Below, piece by piece: positions 1-8,809 of a stretch of 64,000 bases of DNA. Numbering within the stretch: the first letter of the stretch is position 1; every line of letters starts with the position of its first letter. This DNA comes from Motilimonas pumila (GTDB taxonomy: Bacteria; Pseudomonadota; Gammaproteobacteria; Enterobacterales; CBDFNC01). The notes beneath the pieces are model-generated. The model searched no databases. It was given only the letters and a program-made list of their open reading frames with translations, and had not been told where the DNA came from. Location of the stretch: assembly GCF_003596335.1 (NCBI RefSeq), contig NZ_QZCH01000002.1, positions 278,421-342,420 on the forward strand, read 5' to 3'. The position numbers and the translations under genes are program-made.

Positions 1-4
1 TAGC

Positions 5-2011
5 TTGGCATTAGTCGGTCATGCTTATTACAACTTTTCGATGGGTGGGCCAGCCATTGATAGTGACTTGTTGCAACAGTTTTGGGTGGATGTCATACGC
101 TCCATTGGCAAGTTGTTGGCGGCCTCAGGGTTAACGGCTTGGTTATTGATCTATGGAACCCAACTGAGTTATCGACATTATGTACAGCTTAAGTGGCTAC
201 CTAAGCATATTCTCATTGAGCTCATTTTTATCGCGTCGAGTTCGGCCGCTATTATTTTGCTCTTACTGTGTCATTTTCTGATTTATAACCCTTCCCGTGT
301 TGTGATTAATTTTAGCTATGATATGAAGTGGCTGAATATGCTTCAACCTATGCTAAATGAAGCTAATTGGGTCATTGGAGTGGCTGTTTTAGCTGTCGTT
401 TTGGTTACGCCATTGGCGATAAATCTTATTTCTGTCTTCAGTCGGCAAAGGTTTAATAAAGCTTTAAATAGCGTTAGTTTTTTATTTCTGGCAACACTGG
501 CTGGTGTGTTTTATTGGAATACATGGCACTTATCAAATGCTGTGGAACCTAGCCCAGACGCTAAGGTGGCGAACACACACACAAAACTAAATGTCATTAT
601 GTTGGGAGCGGATACTCTTCGAGCAGATCGCCTTGGAGCTTATGGTTATTCACGTAATAACATTAGCCCAAATATTGATCGATTAGCTGCGAAGAGTTTA
701 GTTGCAGACCGCATGTATGTTCCACTCGCCCGCACTGCACCAAGCTTGACCTCCATTTTTACCAGCCGTTACCCTTGGCAACACAAAGTGCGGACTAACT
801 TTGTTCAGCCGGCTGCGGTAGATGTCTCGCAAGCATTTCCAGAGGTATTAAATAAGGCCGGCTATACCACTTCTGTGGTGGGAGATTGGGCTGCAACTGA
901 TTTAGGTAAGTTAGACTTTGGATTTCAGCGTCAATTACTGCCAGCAGATCAGTGGAATATCAAAACCTTGATTGCACAAGGCCCTAAAAACTCGCGTTTA
1001 TTCTTGAGCTTATTTTGGAGTAATGAGATCGGACGGCTTTGGTTACCGGAGATATTTTACGTTGCGGGAACTTCTATTGATGGTCATATGTATCAATTAG
1101 CAAAAAAAGAGCTGCAGTACCTTGCTGAACAGCCTTCTCCTTTTTTACTGACTGTATTCACCGCAGGGGCGCATGTGCCATTTGCCAGCCCAGCCCCTTA
1201 TTACAATATGTATAGCAATCAAGACTATCAGGGTGAGTCCAAATATGTGATGGCGAGCTTCGGCTCTGTAAAAGAAGTCATGAAAAACATGCAAAGGGAT
1301 AAACACAGCTTTGATATCGAACAAATTAATGCTTTGTACGATGGTACGGTCAAGCAGTTCGATGACTTAGTCGGTGAAATGCTAGAACAATTAAAACAAC
1401 TTGGGATTGCTGATAATACGTTAGTGGTGGTGTTTGCTGATCATGGCGTGGATTTATTTGAACAAGAGTCTTGGGGTCAAGGCAATTTACTTTATTCATC
1501 CAGTTATCGAGTACCTTTGATTATCTATGACCCAAGAAACCAAAAAAATCAAATAAATACATTTACTACTAGTAGTTTAGACATTGCACCAACCTTACTT
1601 GATGCACTTGATTTAACTGCGCCAGAAGAGATGCAAGGGCAACCTCTTAGCCATGCAGATAGCAGTAGCGTCGCATTTTATGAAAGTGGTATGTGGTTGG
1701 GGAATATGCCTGGTTTACCTAAAGACAGATACGTTTACCCGAATATTACTGAGCTATTGGACATTCCTAATAAAGAAGATGGCACTTTTACAATTAAGCC
1801 TGAATATTTAGCTTCAATTAATCGTTCGCGATTAAAGGCTGTGCGTAAAGGTCCTTATCAACTTGAGCGGATCATGCTTAGAAAGGGGGAGTTGGTGAGC
1901 TGTATTACTGATGGTGATCAAGCGCATGAGTGTGATTTTAGTCAACCACCTTGGCAAGCGTTAGCTGATGAATTGTCATTTTGGTTACAACAAGAGGAAC
2001 AAAGTCAGTGA
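5..2011 (+). CDS. Membrane-anchored sulfatase/phosphoethanolamine-transferase superfamily protein (5' end may lie outside window)
   Basis: This is an alkaline-phosphatase-superfamily enzyme with about four N-terminal membrane segments (roughly residues 25-50, 65-93, 120-145 and 155-172), followed by a periplasmic sulfatase-like domain from about residue 195. Metal-ligand motifs are visible: GADTLRAD with D203, and FADHG with D479-H480. At the nucleophile site the sequence reads RTAPSLTS, so T244 stands where true sulfatases carry Cys or Ser for formylglycine, and the following Arg is Leu. A Thr nucleophile is typical of phosphoethanolamine or phosphoglycerol transferases, so a phospho-transferase is as likely as a sulfatase. 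The frame is open to the left edge; the first codon shown is TTG and an ATG lies at 41, so the true start is uncertain. The next gene overlaps its stop (GTGA), which suggests translational coupling in a polysaccharide operon. Confidence 0.85.
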   Translation: MALVGHAYYNFSMGGPAIDSDLLQQFWVDVIRSIGKLLAASGLTAWLLIYGTQLSYRHYVQLKWLPKHILIELIFIASSSAAIILLLLCHFLIYNPSRVVINFSYDMKWLNMLQPMLNEANWVIGVAVLAVVLVTPLAINLISVFSRQRFNKALNSVSFLFLATLAGVFYWNTWHLSNAVEPSPDAKVANTHTKLNVIMLGADTLRADRLGAYGYSRNNISPNIDRLAAKSLVADRMYVPLARTAPSLTSIFTSRYPWQHKVRTNFVQPAAVDVSQAFPEVLNKAGYTTSVVGDWAATDLGKLDFGFQRQLLPADQWNIKTLIAQGPKNSRLFLSLFWSNEIGRLWLPEIFYVAGTSIDGHMYQLAKKELQYLAEQPSPFLLTVFTAGAHVPFASPAPYYNMYSNQDYQGESKYVMASFGSVKEVMKNMQRDKHSFDIEQINALYDGTVKQFDDLVGEMLEQLKQLGIADNTLVVVFADHGVDLFEQESWGQGNLLYSSSYRVPLIIYDPRNQKNQINTFTTSSLDIAPTLLDALDLTAPEEMQGQPLSHADSSSVAFYESGMWLGNMPGLPKDRYVYPNITELLDIPNKEDGTFTIKPEYLASINRSRLKAVRKGPYQLERIMLRKGELVSCITDGDQAHECDFSQPPWQALADELSFWLQQEEQSQ

Positions 2012-2634
2012 GATACTTGTTGATTCTTAGCTGTTTGCTAGCCACTAGCATCCATGCCAAAGGCATAGGTAATTTTTCTGCTACACCAGATGAACTAAGG
2101 CGTTTACCTGGTTATTGTGGACCCAAGGCGCATTCAAAAGGAAACGATTTGAGTCGACCTGATGTAAAATATTGGTCGGATCGTTTAGGGGCTGATGTTT
2201 ACTTGCATATTCATCATTACTGTCACGCATTAGTTCAGATCCAACACTACCTTGAGAGCATGCGAAAACAATCTGGCCTTATCAACGCAGCGCAGCGTAA
2301 CCTCGATTACTCGATTGATCAGACACCTGAAGAACACCCCATATTGCTTGATTTACTGTTATCAAAAAGCTACTTATTTGAACTTAGTTTTGATTTTGAA
2401 GCTGCGGAGGCTTTGGCATTACAAGTACAGCAAGTAGACCCTAAACGGGTACAGGTTTATGTACAGTTAAGTCGTATTTATTGGATTGATAAGCAACCAG
2501 ATAGGGCGCTGTCTATTTTATCGAGAGGTATCAGTGCAACGGATTCAAAAATATTAAAGCAACGACACGAAAACTTTAAGGCTAAGGTTGCGGCTTACCA
2601 AGATACGACGACGTCACATACTCAGGAACCCTAA
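2008..2634 (+). CDS. Secreted TPR-like protein of the polysaccharide operon
   Basis: I place the start at GTG 2008, which overlaps the preceding stop as GTGA and has a GAGGAAC ribosome site about nine bases upstream; the frame stays open to TTG 1981 but that gives a worse N-terminus. The 208-residue product begins with a clear signal peptide (RYLLILSCLLATSIHA, then a likely cleavage). The C-terminal half is helical with a tetratricopeptide-like pattern (AEALALQVQQVDPKR, then a second copy-like helix pair with DRALSILSRGI). Two Cys residues in the N-terminal part could form a disulfide in the periplasm. I recognise no specific family. It sits between the sulfatase-like gene and a glycosyltransferase, so a scaffold or regulatory role in polysaccharide assembly is a reasonable inference only. 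Confidence 0.75.
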   Translation: MRYLLILSCLLATSIHAKGIGNFSATPDELRRLPGYCGPKAHSKGNDLSRPDVKYWSDRLGADVYLHIHHYCHALVQIQHYLESMRKQSGLINAAQRNLDYSIDQTPEEHPILLDLLLSKSYLFELSFDFEAAEALALQVQQVDPKRVQVYVQLSRIYWIDKQPDRALSILSRGISATDSKILKQRHENFKAKVAAYQDTTTSHTQEP

Positions 2635-2635
2635 T

Positions 2636-3535
2636 ATGGCAGATAAAAGTAGTGAGGAGTTTGAGCTTGTTATTACTATCTTTGCTTACAACGAAGCCGA
2701 TAGTATTACTCGCTGTTTAGAGTCTGTAGCTAATACTTTGGCTAAACACGCTCGTTTCTCTGGACGAAGCCAGTGTGTGTTGGTTGCTAATGGTTGTCGA
2801 GATAACACGGTAGATATTGCGAACCAGTTTGCTTTACAACATCCTTGGCTAAAAGTTGTGGATATTTGCCTAGGAGATAAATGTAATGCTTGGAATGAAG
2901 CGGTTCATCAACATACTGGCGTAGGCAATTATTATGTTTTTTTAGACGGCGATTGTTTTGTTGGTGAAAATGCTATTTCTAATCTAGTGACTCAATTAGA
3001 GCAAGACCCACGCCTCAATGCATGTTCAGCGGTGCCCCAAGCCAAATATTCTTTATACCGCAAAGAGATTGTAGCTAATGGTGGTATTGCCGGTTGCCTG
3101 TATGCATTGAATGCGGATTTTGTTGCAAGGATCCGCCAGCAAAATATCAGATTACCGGTAGGCTTTATTGGCGACGATAGCCTAGTCGGCGCACTTGCGC
3201 ATTGGAATTTAGAACCCTTGCAAAATTCTTGGGATAAATCTTTAACTCAAGTCTGTGCTGGTGCTGAGTTTAGTTACGATACGACATGGTTACACGCCTT
3301 GATGAGTCCTCGTTTTTATTTACGTCGATGTCAGCGTTACAGCATGCGTTATTTTCAAAATAAGTTACTGTCCCAAAAAATATATCGTTCGGGCTTAGCG
3401 GGTATCCCTGAAAAAGTGGAACAACTGTATTGGGATGCTCAACTTAAAGACCTCAAATTGCGTAAAAGCTGGCGGTATTATTTATTTGATCGCCAAACCG
3501 TCAATGCCATTTTAAGTAAGCAAAGAAATGTCTAG
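2636..3535 (+). CDS. Glycosyltransferase family 2
   Basis: The product has 299 residues from ATG 2636, which has an AGGAA site eight bases upstream and follows the TPR gene stop by one base; the frame is open further upstream to 2588 but that would overlap the previous gene. The GT-A fold signature is visible: an N-terminal VITIFAYNEADSI strand-loop, a ten-residue spaced VANGCRDNT nucleotide-binding turn, and an FLDGDCF metal-binding DxD-type motif. A GFIGDDSLVG stretch follows, resembling the acceptor-site ED/DD motif of the family. There is no membrane segment, so it likely acts at the cytoplasmic face. It probably adds one sugar to the lipid-linked repeat unit of the polysaccharide; donor and acceptor cannot be told from sequence. 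It overlaps the next gene by eight bases. Confidence 0.88.
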   Translation: MADKSSEEFELVITIFAYNEADSITRCLESVANTLAKHARFSGRSQCVLVANGCRDNTVDIANQFALQHPWLKVVDICLGDKCNAWNEAVHQHTGVGNYYVFLDGDCFVGENAISNLVTQLEQDPRLNACSAVPQAKYSLYRKEIVANGGIAGCLYALNADFVARIRQQNIRLPVGFIGDDSLVGALAHWNLEPLQNSWDKSLTQVCAGAEFSYDTTWLHALMSPRFYLRRCQRYSMRYFQNKLLSQKIYRSGLAGIPEKVEQLYWDAQLKDLKLRKSWRYYLFDRQTVNAILSKQRNV

Positions 3536-4694
3536 CTGTGATAATGCCAAACGCATTCTACTTGTGTGCAGTGTAGCGCCTTTTGCACAGTCTTCCGGTG
3601 CGGCTCAGCGTAGCGCCTTGTTATATCAATCGTTACAAGAGTTGGGGCCGGTAGACATTTTAGAGCTCACACCAGCGAAGCGAACCAAGGTGGTTCAGGA
3701 GCATGCTATTGAAGGCGTTAATTGGGTTAAGGCAGAGCTGGCAAAAAGCTGGTGGCAAGGGTTAAGTAAAAGCGTTAGATTCAACCAGCAAGTTTGTCGG
3801 TCATTAGGGCAAGAACTAGATCAGTACGACCTTATTGTGGGTCGCTATATGTGGCCAATCAGCCAGCTTGTGATTCCTGCCGGTGTTAAAACCATTGTTG
3901 ACCTGGATGACTTTCAGTATCGTTACAGCACTCTGCTGCAATGGAACGTTTCACTGACCAAGCAGTGGCTGAAAAAGCGATTGGCGCAGTACATTAATCA
4001 AGCAAAGTTATCACGCTTTGATGGTTTATTTTTTGTTGCCGAACAAGACGTTGTCAGTGGCGTTAAAAGCAAGAGTCAAGTTCTGCCCAATATTCCATTG
4101 TTGCAAAGTCAAGATAAGGCTCAAGCACATCAAAAGCCCAACTGTGAATCCCCTAAGTTATTGTTTGTAGGATCCTTGTGGTACCAGCCTAACGTTGTCT
4201 CTATTAATTGGTTTTTACAACAAGTGCTGCCAATTGTCAGGCAAACCTACCCCAGCGTAGAGGTCAAACTGGTAGGGGCTGCGCCAGAGCAAGTACGCAT
4301 TCATTGGCAGCAAGTTTACGACATCAGTGCGCCCGGTTTTGTTGATAGTTTGGCTACAGAATACCTCAGCGCCTCGGCAGTGATTGCGCCAGTACTGGTA
4401 GGCGGTGGCAGCAATATAAAGGTATTAGAGGCTCTGGCCTTTTCTCGCCCTTGTATTACTACGGATCTGTGCGCGCAAGCATTTGCGCCTTATTTGCTCA
4501 ATCAGCAGCATTTGCTTGTCGCGTCAGATGCGATGGAATTTGCGATGCATTGCATCAGTTGCATAGAGCAGGAGCACGCTCAAGCTAAAATAGCCCAAAA
4601 AGGTCAGCAAGCAATTGCGAAGCATTACAGTGAAGCGAGTTTTAAAGCGGCCTGTTTAGGCCTCAGTAAACAAGTATTGCAATTAGCCCCATAA
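3528..4694 (+). CDS. Glycosyltransferase, GT-B fold (GT4-like)
   Basis: This 388-residue protein begins at ATG 3528, inside the end of the family 2 glycosyltransferase gene, and is the last + strand gene of the cluster. The N-terminal Rossmann half starts with RILLVCSVAPFAQSSGAAQR, the glycine-rich loop of GT-B enzymes. The C-terminal half has a KLLFVGSLWYQPN strand and a VGGGSNIKVLEALAF segment, matching the conserved Gly-rich/Glu motif that binds the nucleotide-sugar in GT4 enzymes. No membrane segments are present. Sugar specificity is unknown. The gene converges with the pyruvyl transferase gene 69 bases downstream, and I see no clear intrinsic terminator in that gap. Confidence 0.85.
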   Translation: MSSCDNAKRILLVCSVAPFAQSSGAAQRSALLYQSLQELGPVDILELTPAKRTKVVQEHAIEGVNWVKAELAKSWWQGLSKSVRFNQQVCRSLGQELDQYDLIVGRYMWPISQLVIPAGVKTIVDLDDFQYRYSTLLQWNVSLTKQWLKKRLAQYINQAKLSRFDGLFFVAEQDVVSGVKSKSQVLPNIPLLQSQDKAQAHQKPNCESPKLLFVGSLWYQPNVVSINWFLQQVLPIVRQTYPSVEVKLVGAAPEQVRIHWQQVYDISAPGFVDSLATEYLSASAVIAPVLVGGGSNIKVLEALAFSRPCITTDLCAQAFAPYLLNQQHLLVASDAMEFAMHCISCIEQEHAQAKIAQKGQQAIAKHYSEASFKAACLGLSKQVLQLAP

Positions 4695-4763
4695 ACAACT
4701 GAGGCGTATTCAGTAGTCGTGTCTTAGCTGAGTAATGTCATGGCGCGAGAAAACAAAGATGAC

Positions 4764-6053
4764 CTAGCTATGGCTTGCCACCGCAGTGGTCACCAAGTTG
4801 TCGCGGCACATTCTTTTTACTTTAGGCAATGCTTGCTGTAAGTGAGTGCGCACGGCTTGATGTTGTTGGCACATCAAACCAACTTGCTCCAAAAAGTGAG
4901 GGCTTAGTACTTGCTCCGGCTCAAACAAGTCGCTAGAGGGCAGGTTAAAGTGCTGCAGTAAACCCGCAAATTTATCTTGGTAATTGATTACTTGTACGGG
5001 CGTAGTAACGCCTAAACTTGCGATAGCAAGGTGCATGCGGGCGCTAATGACAAAGTCTAGCTTGGCGACGAGGTGTTTTACTTGGCAAGGGTCGGGTTCG
5101 GCAAAGAAAATACAAGGGCGATCAGTATCGTGCTCAAGTTGAGTTTGTAGTTGCGTCAATAGGGCAGTATCTCCGGCATCTGTCTTGAAGTCATGGGCGA
5201 TTAAAGCAAAACTGACCGGGTACTGTTTGGCGAGCTGACTGAGCTGTTGGCATATCTGCTTAAGGAAACCCTCTTCTCCTAAGCTTGCCAGTTGTTTATA
5301 AAAGGCGTGCTTATTAATATTGAGGCCGACAATCAACCCCTCTTCTTTTTTACATTGCTGCAACCAATGTTCTGCTTCAGCACTCAAGTCTTGACTGGGC
5401 TGAATTGAAAAGGCGAGATCCGCTACTAGGGTGCTTGGCCGCTTAATAAAAGTCGCCAGTCTTTGTTGTGAAGCCGCGTCTCTGACGCACAGTTTTACCT
5501 CAGCAGGCAGCCGCTTTAAGGCTTTAACGATAGGCCACCTAGGCTGACTGTTAAAGCTAAACCCTGTGATGCCTGCGGGGCATTTGATGGCGGCAGAAAA
5601 ATTAAGTAGCCCCATTGCTTTACATACAAATTTAGTACCGTACTTACCGTCTACCACGTCTGCTCCTAGCAGATAAAAACTGCCGCATTGTTTAATGCAA
5701 GCTGCGATGATCACTGTGCCTAGCCAAGAGTCGGTAACTGTGATGAAGTTGAGTCCAGCCATAGTGTGTTTGGGTTGACGGTAACAAAGAATATTGATGC
5801 TTTGGCAGGTGGGGTCTGCGTCTTTTTGCAATTGCAGTAAGCCCTTGTATAAAGCCTGATCACCTACTGAACCCAGTGGATTTTGCGGATCTGCGGCAAA
5901 TACCAAAGCTTTGTGTTTGAGCATCGGCACAGAGCAAGGTAATGGCAGTAAGCCAAATAAATGTAATTTACGAAATAGCCACAGCGGCAATTTGACCGTA
6001 ACACAAAAGTGTAACCAAATGACCCGATCTTTGATTGAGGGGGTTGTTAGCAT
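4764..6053 (-). CDS. Polysaccharide pyruvyl transferase family protein
   Basis: The 429-residue product matches the WcaK/CsaB-like family that transfers pyruvate from phosphoenolpyruvate to form ketals on surface polysaccharides. Family hallmarks are an N-terminal AADPQNPLGSVGDQALYKG loop, a CVRDAASQQRL segment, VADLAFSI in the middle and VISARMHLAIASLG near the C-terminus, where Arg and His line the active site. An N-terminal hydrophobic stretch (VIWLHFCVTVKLPLWLFR) may dock it at the membrane. The ATG lies within the last codons of the flippase gene (seven-base overlap), so the two are probably translationally coupled. It is the last gene of the long - strand operon. This predicts a pyruvylated, acidic polymer. 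Confidence 0.87.
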   Translation of the reverse strand: MLTTPSIKDRVIWLHFCVTVKLPLWLFRKLHLFGLLPLPCSVPMLKHKALVFAADPQNPLGSVGDQALYKGLLQLQKDADPTCQSINILCYRQPKHTMAGLNFITVTDSWLGTVIIAACIKQCGSFYLLGADVVDGKYGTKFVCKAMGLLNFSAAIKCPAGITGFSFNSQPRWPIVKALKRLPAEVKLCVRDAASQQRLATFIKRPSTLVADLAFSIQPSQDLSAEAEHWLQQCKKEEGLIVGLNINKHAFYKQLASLGEEGFLKQICQQLSQLAKQYPVSFALIAHDFKTDAGDTALLTQLQTQLEHDTDRPCIFFAEPDPCQVKHLVAKLDFVISARMHLAIASLGVTTPVQVINYQDKFAGLLQHFNLPSSDLFEPEQVLSPHFLEQVGLMCQQHQAVRTHLQQALPKVKRMCRDNLVTTAVASHS

Positions 6054-7543
6054 GTTTTAGCACCTTTATTTCGCTGCTTTTTGAGCCAGTTGAATATTTC
6101 CATTTCTAACCCTTCTGGTTTACCACATCCCCACCAGCTGATTAACATCATCAGAGTGTAACTTACCGCACCCAAGCTGATAGCGACAAGCAATTGCAGC
6201 CATAACAGGTCTGTTTGCAGGTGATTTAGCGTCAGGTTAATGAGCAAAAACATGCATATTGAGAGTAGCAATGGTCGCAGAATATATACAATAGGGCTGG
6301 CAAACGGTAATCCGCATTTAATGTATGCTTGATAGCAAAAAGCCAAAATGATGATAGTGGCAGCAAATATCCTAGCGTACACCAAACCAAAGATATCGAA
6401 CTCGGGCACCAACAATAGGGCTGCAATGACAAAGCTACTGAGCTCAAGCCATAGGATGGAACTTTGATTCTTGCTGTAACCCCGCAGGATAAGCAAGCTA
6501 CTTAACGGCTTAGGAGCCACTTTAAGGGCGCTGCATATCGCAAATAATGCAATAAAAGGGGTCGCGCCTTGCCAAGTTGGCCCAAGGAGCATTAAGCCAA
6601 GGGGCTGCGCGATTGCGGCGGTGCCAAAACCCGCGGGCAAAGTGAGCGAGTTGAGAATGGCCATTACTTTGAGTACGCCTCTATTTACCCGCTGCATGTC
6701 ATCTTGGATGCTTGATAATACTGGTAATAAGCTTTTTAGGATGGCTGGGCCGAGCTGCGAGGTTGGCAATTCACCAATGTCGGCTCCAACATTGTAGAGG
6801 CCAAAGACATGGCTATTAGCCATTCGTCCTGCCACTATTTGGTCCAGCTTTCGCAGCAAGTAACTGGCGGTGTTGGCCAGTACCAGCCATTTACTAAATT
6901 GCCAAATTTGTGGCCATGCCTGGGTACTAAACCATGGCCGATAAGGATGCATTACATAGCTTAGGGCCGTTGCGGCCACATAGCCTACGACAACGCCGGT
7001 AATTAAAGCTCGATAGTCGCCAAAGTAGAATGCAGCGGCGATGGTCGCGATGACCTGTAATACCTTACTGCATAGCATTAATCGAAAATCGAGGGAGAAG
7101 TTGAGTGCTTTGCGGGCTAATACTAAACCAATATTGTTACAGCCTATCAAGCAGGTACAAAATGCCAGAACCCAAATAACGGATACTAGTTTGGGCTCTT
7201 GGAAATAAAGGCTAGCAGGGTATGCTAAAACACAGAGCAATAATGATAAGCAAATGCACTGTACTAACCGCATGCTCCAAGCAGAGTGAATAAAGTGTTT
7301 GCTTGGGTTAGGCTCGCGCATTAAAGCGGTTGCTGCGCCGAGGTCGATAAAAGCTTCTAATAAGCCAACAACCAGCATTGCCATGGCGATAACGGCAAAG
7401 TCTTCCGGTAACACCAGTCGAGCCACGATAATGGTGCTGATTAAGCCGAGGAATTTACCGCCCCAACGCATAGCAATAGTCCATAAAGCGCCTGCGAACA
7501 TGGCCTTTTTAGCATCAATTTGGCTTGAGTCTTGACTCGACAA
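6047..7543 (-). CDS. Oligosaccharide flippase, Wzx/polysaccharide transporter family
   Basis: This 498-residue polytopic protein has about 12-14 hydrophobic segments and the N-terminal pattern of WzxC-like PST transporters (GALWTIAMRWGGKFLGLIST, then VLPEDFAVIAMAMLV). Such proteins flip undecaprenyl-pyrophosphate-linked repeat units from the cytoplasmic to the periplasmic face. I see no matching Wzy polymerase as a separate gene here, though the multi-membrane N-terminus of the 1431-residue fusion upstream has unassigned segments. The gene lies 54 bases downstream of a glycosyltransferase and overlaps the pyruvyl transferase by seven bases. Substrate specificity cannot be read from the sequence. 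Confidence 0.88.
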   Translation of the reverse strand: MSSQDSSQIDAKKAMFAGALWTIAMRWGGKFLGLISTIIVARLVLPEDFAVIAMAMLVVGLLEAFIDLGAATALMREPNPSKHFIHSAWSMRLVQCICLSLLLCVLAYPASLYFQEPKLVSVIWVLAFCTCLIGCNNIGLVLARKALNFSLDFRLMLCSKVLQVIATIAAAFYFGDYRALITGVVVGYVAATALSYVMHPYRPWFSTQAWPQIWQFSKWLVLANTASYLLRKLDQIVAGRMANSHVFGLYNVGADIGELPTSQLGPAILKSLLPVLSSIQDDMQRVNRGVLKVMAILNSLTLPAGFGTAAIAQPLGLMLLGPTWQGATPFIALFAICSALKVAPKPLSSLLILRGYSKNQSSILWLELSSFVIAALLLVPEFDIFGLVYARIFAATIIILAFCYQAYIKCGLPFASPIVYILRPLLLSICMFLLINLTLNHLQTDLLWLQLLVAISLGAVSYTLMMLISWWGCGKPEGLEMEIFNWLKKQRNKGAKTC

Positions 7544-7597
7544 TCGTTACATCCTTGTAGAATTAATGGTGGCAATTTTGCCCTTTAATGTCTTTAT

Positions 7598-8809
7598 CTA
7601 GTCGAGGAATTCTTTAGTTTGTTGGGCCACCGCTTGCCAACTAAGCTCCTGGGTTGCCCTTTGGCGCGCTTGTTGAGCTAAGCGTTGTGTTAATTCAGGG
7701 TTTTCAATTAAACGCAATATTGCGCGGGTTAAATTGTGTTCGTCAGTGCCATCAACGTTGAGCCCGGTTTTCTCATGGAGTACAGCATTCGGAGGGCCGC
7801 CTATGTTGCCTGAAATGGCTGTTTTACCGCAAGCAGCCGCCTCAATGAAGACCATACCAAAGCCTTCGGTATCGCCATTTACCTCACGGTTCGGCATCAC
7901 AAATAAATTACAAGCGTTGTACCAACGGGGTAAGTCGTCGACTGCTACATGGCCAAGAAAGTGCACTTGCTCGGCCACACCGAGTTGCTGGCTAAGTTCT
8001 GTTAGGTAATGAAGATCTTCGCCAATGCCTATCAAAGCATAGCGCGCTTTAATGCCTTGTTGTTTCAAGTGTGCTAATGCTTTTATTACGGTATCAAAGC
8101 CTTTTCTTCGGCTTAGTCGGCCAACAGATAACAGTAAAAACTCGTCATTTTGCAGCTGTATTTGTTGTTTCAAATCAGCGCAAGGCAAGCTGGGTTGAAA
8201 GCGTTCAACGTTGACGCCCGGATGAATTAACCGGATTTTGCTTTGTTTGATTCCTAACTTGAGTAATTCTTGTTGGGTAAACTCGCTGTTGGCAATGACG
8301 TGGTCACATTGCTGATACATCTTGACCATGGCTTTGAATTTATTCTTTTGCCGCCAGGTAGTGATCTCTTCGCCGTGGGCGTAGATAACGCTTGGAATCG
8401 AAAATAATTTGCCACATAGCACTGCGATGGCGCCTTCAGGCAGAACGCGGCCGGCATGTACGCTGGTGGCAGAGTATCGCAAACAATACCAAATGCTATG
8501 CATCAATAGGTTGAGATACATCCACAGTGATTCCGGCTTTAGCCAGCTGACACGCTGTAAAGACAAACGATGAATGCTGTTACTGTGGGTGCTGTCGTGC
8601 TCTGTGTCACCAGCAACCTTGGCCGTGATGACATGATGCTCTTTGTTGCCTAAACGTCGATACACCTCATCAAACCAAACCGCGGTACCTCCTTTGGTCG
8701 GTAAGAATAGTTCAGTGATAACTACAATTCGTTCACTGGCTCGGGCACGACTGCGTGTTGTATGTGCGGTTTTCTGGCTGTCGGCTTTGGGCGTTTCAGT
8801 GGTTGGCAT
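7598..8809 (-). CDS. Glycosyltransferase family 4
   Basis: The 403-residue product is a retaining GT-B enzyme. It shows the N-terminal glycine loop LFLPTKGGTAVWFDE, the hinge-region VIANSEFTQQELLKLG, the donor-domain start LLSVGRLSRRKGFD and the family motif EGFGMVFIEAAACGK with both conserved Glu residues, followed by GGPPNAVLHEKTGLNVDG. These features support a nucleotide-sugar-dependent mannosyl-, glucosyl- or similar transferase working on a lipid-linked acceptor. The first about 25 residues are polar and basic and not conserved-looking, so the start could be slightly downstream (for example before RIVVITELF). Its 5' end overlaps the end of the family 2 glycosyltransferase gene by 14 bases. 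Confidence 0.88.
   Translation of the reverse strand: MPTTETPKADSQKTAHTTRSRARASERIVVITELFLPTKGGTAVWFDEVYRRLGNKEHHVITAKVAGDTEHDSTHSNSIHRLSLQRVSWLKPESLWMYLNLLMHSIWYCLRYSATSVHAGRVLPEGAIAVLCGKLFSIPSVIYAHGEEITTWRQKNKFKAMVKMYQQCDHVIANSEFTQQELLKLGIKQSKIRLIHPGVNVERFQPSLPCADLKQQIQLQNDEFLLLSVGRLSRRKGFDTVIKALAHLKQQGIKARYALIGIGEDLHYLTELSQQLGVAEQVHFLGHVAVDDLPRWYNACNLFVMPNREVNGDTEGFGMVFIEAAACGKTAISGNIGGPPNAVLHEKTGLNVDGTDEHNLTRAILRLIENPELTQRLAQQARQRATQELSWQAVAQQTKEFLD

Noticed and set aside
5..2011. Naming the first gene a sulfatase
   Set aside because: The formylglycine Cys/Ser and the following Arg are absent, so only superfamily membership is supported.
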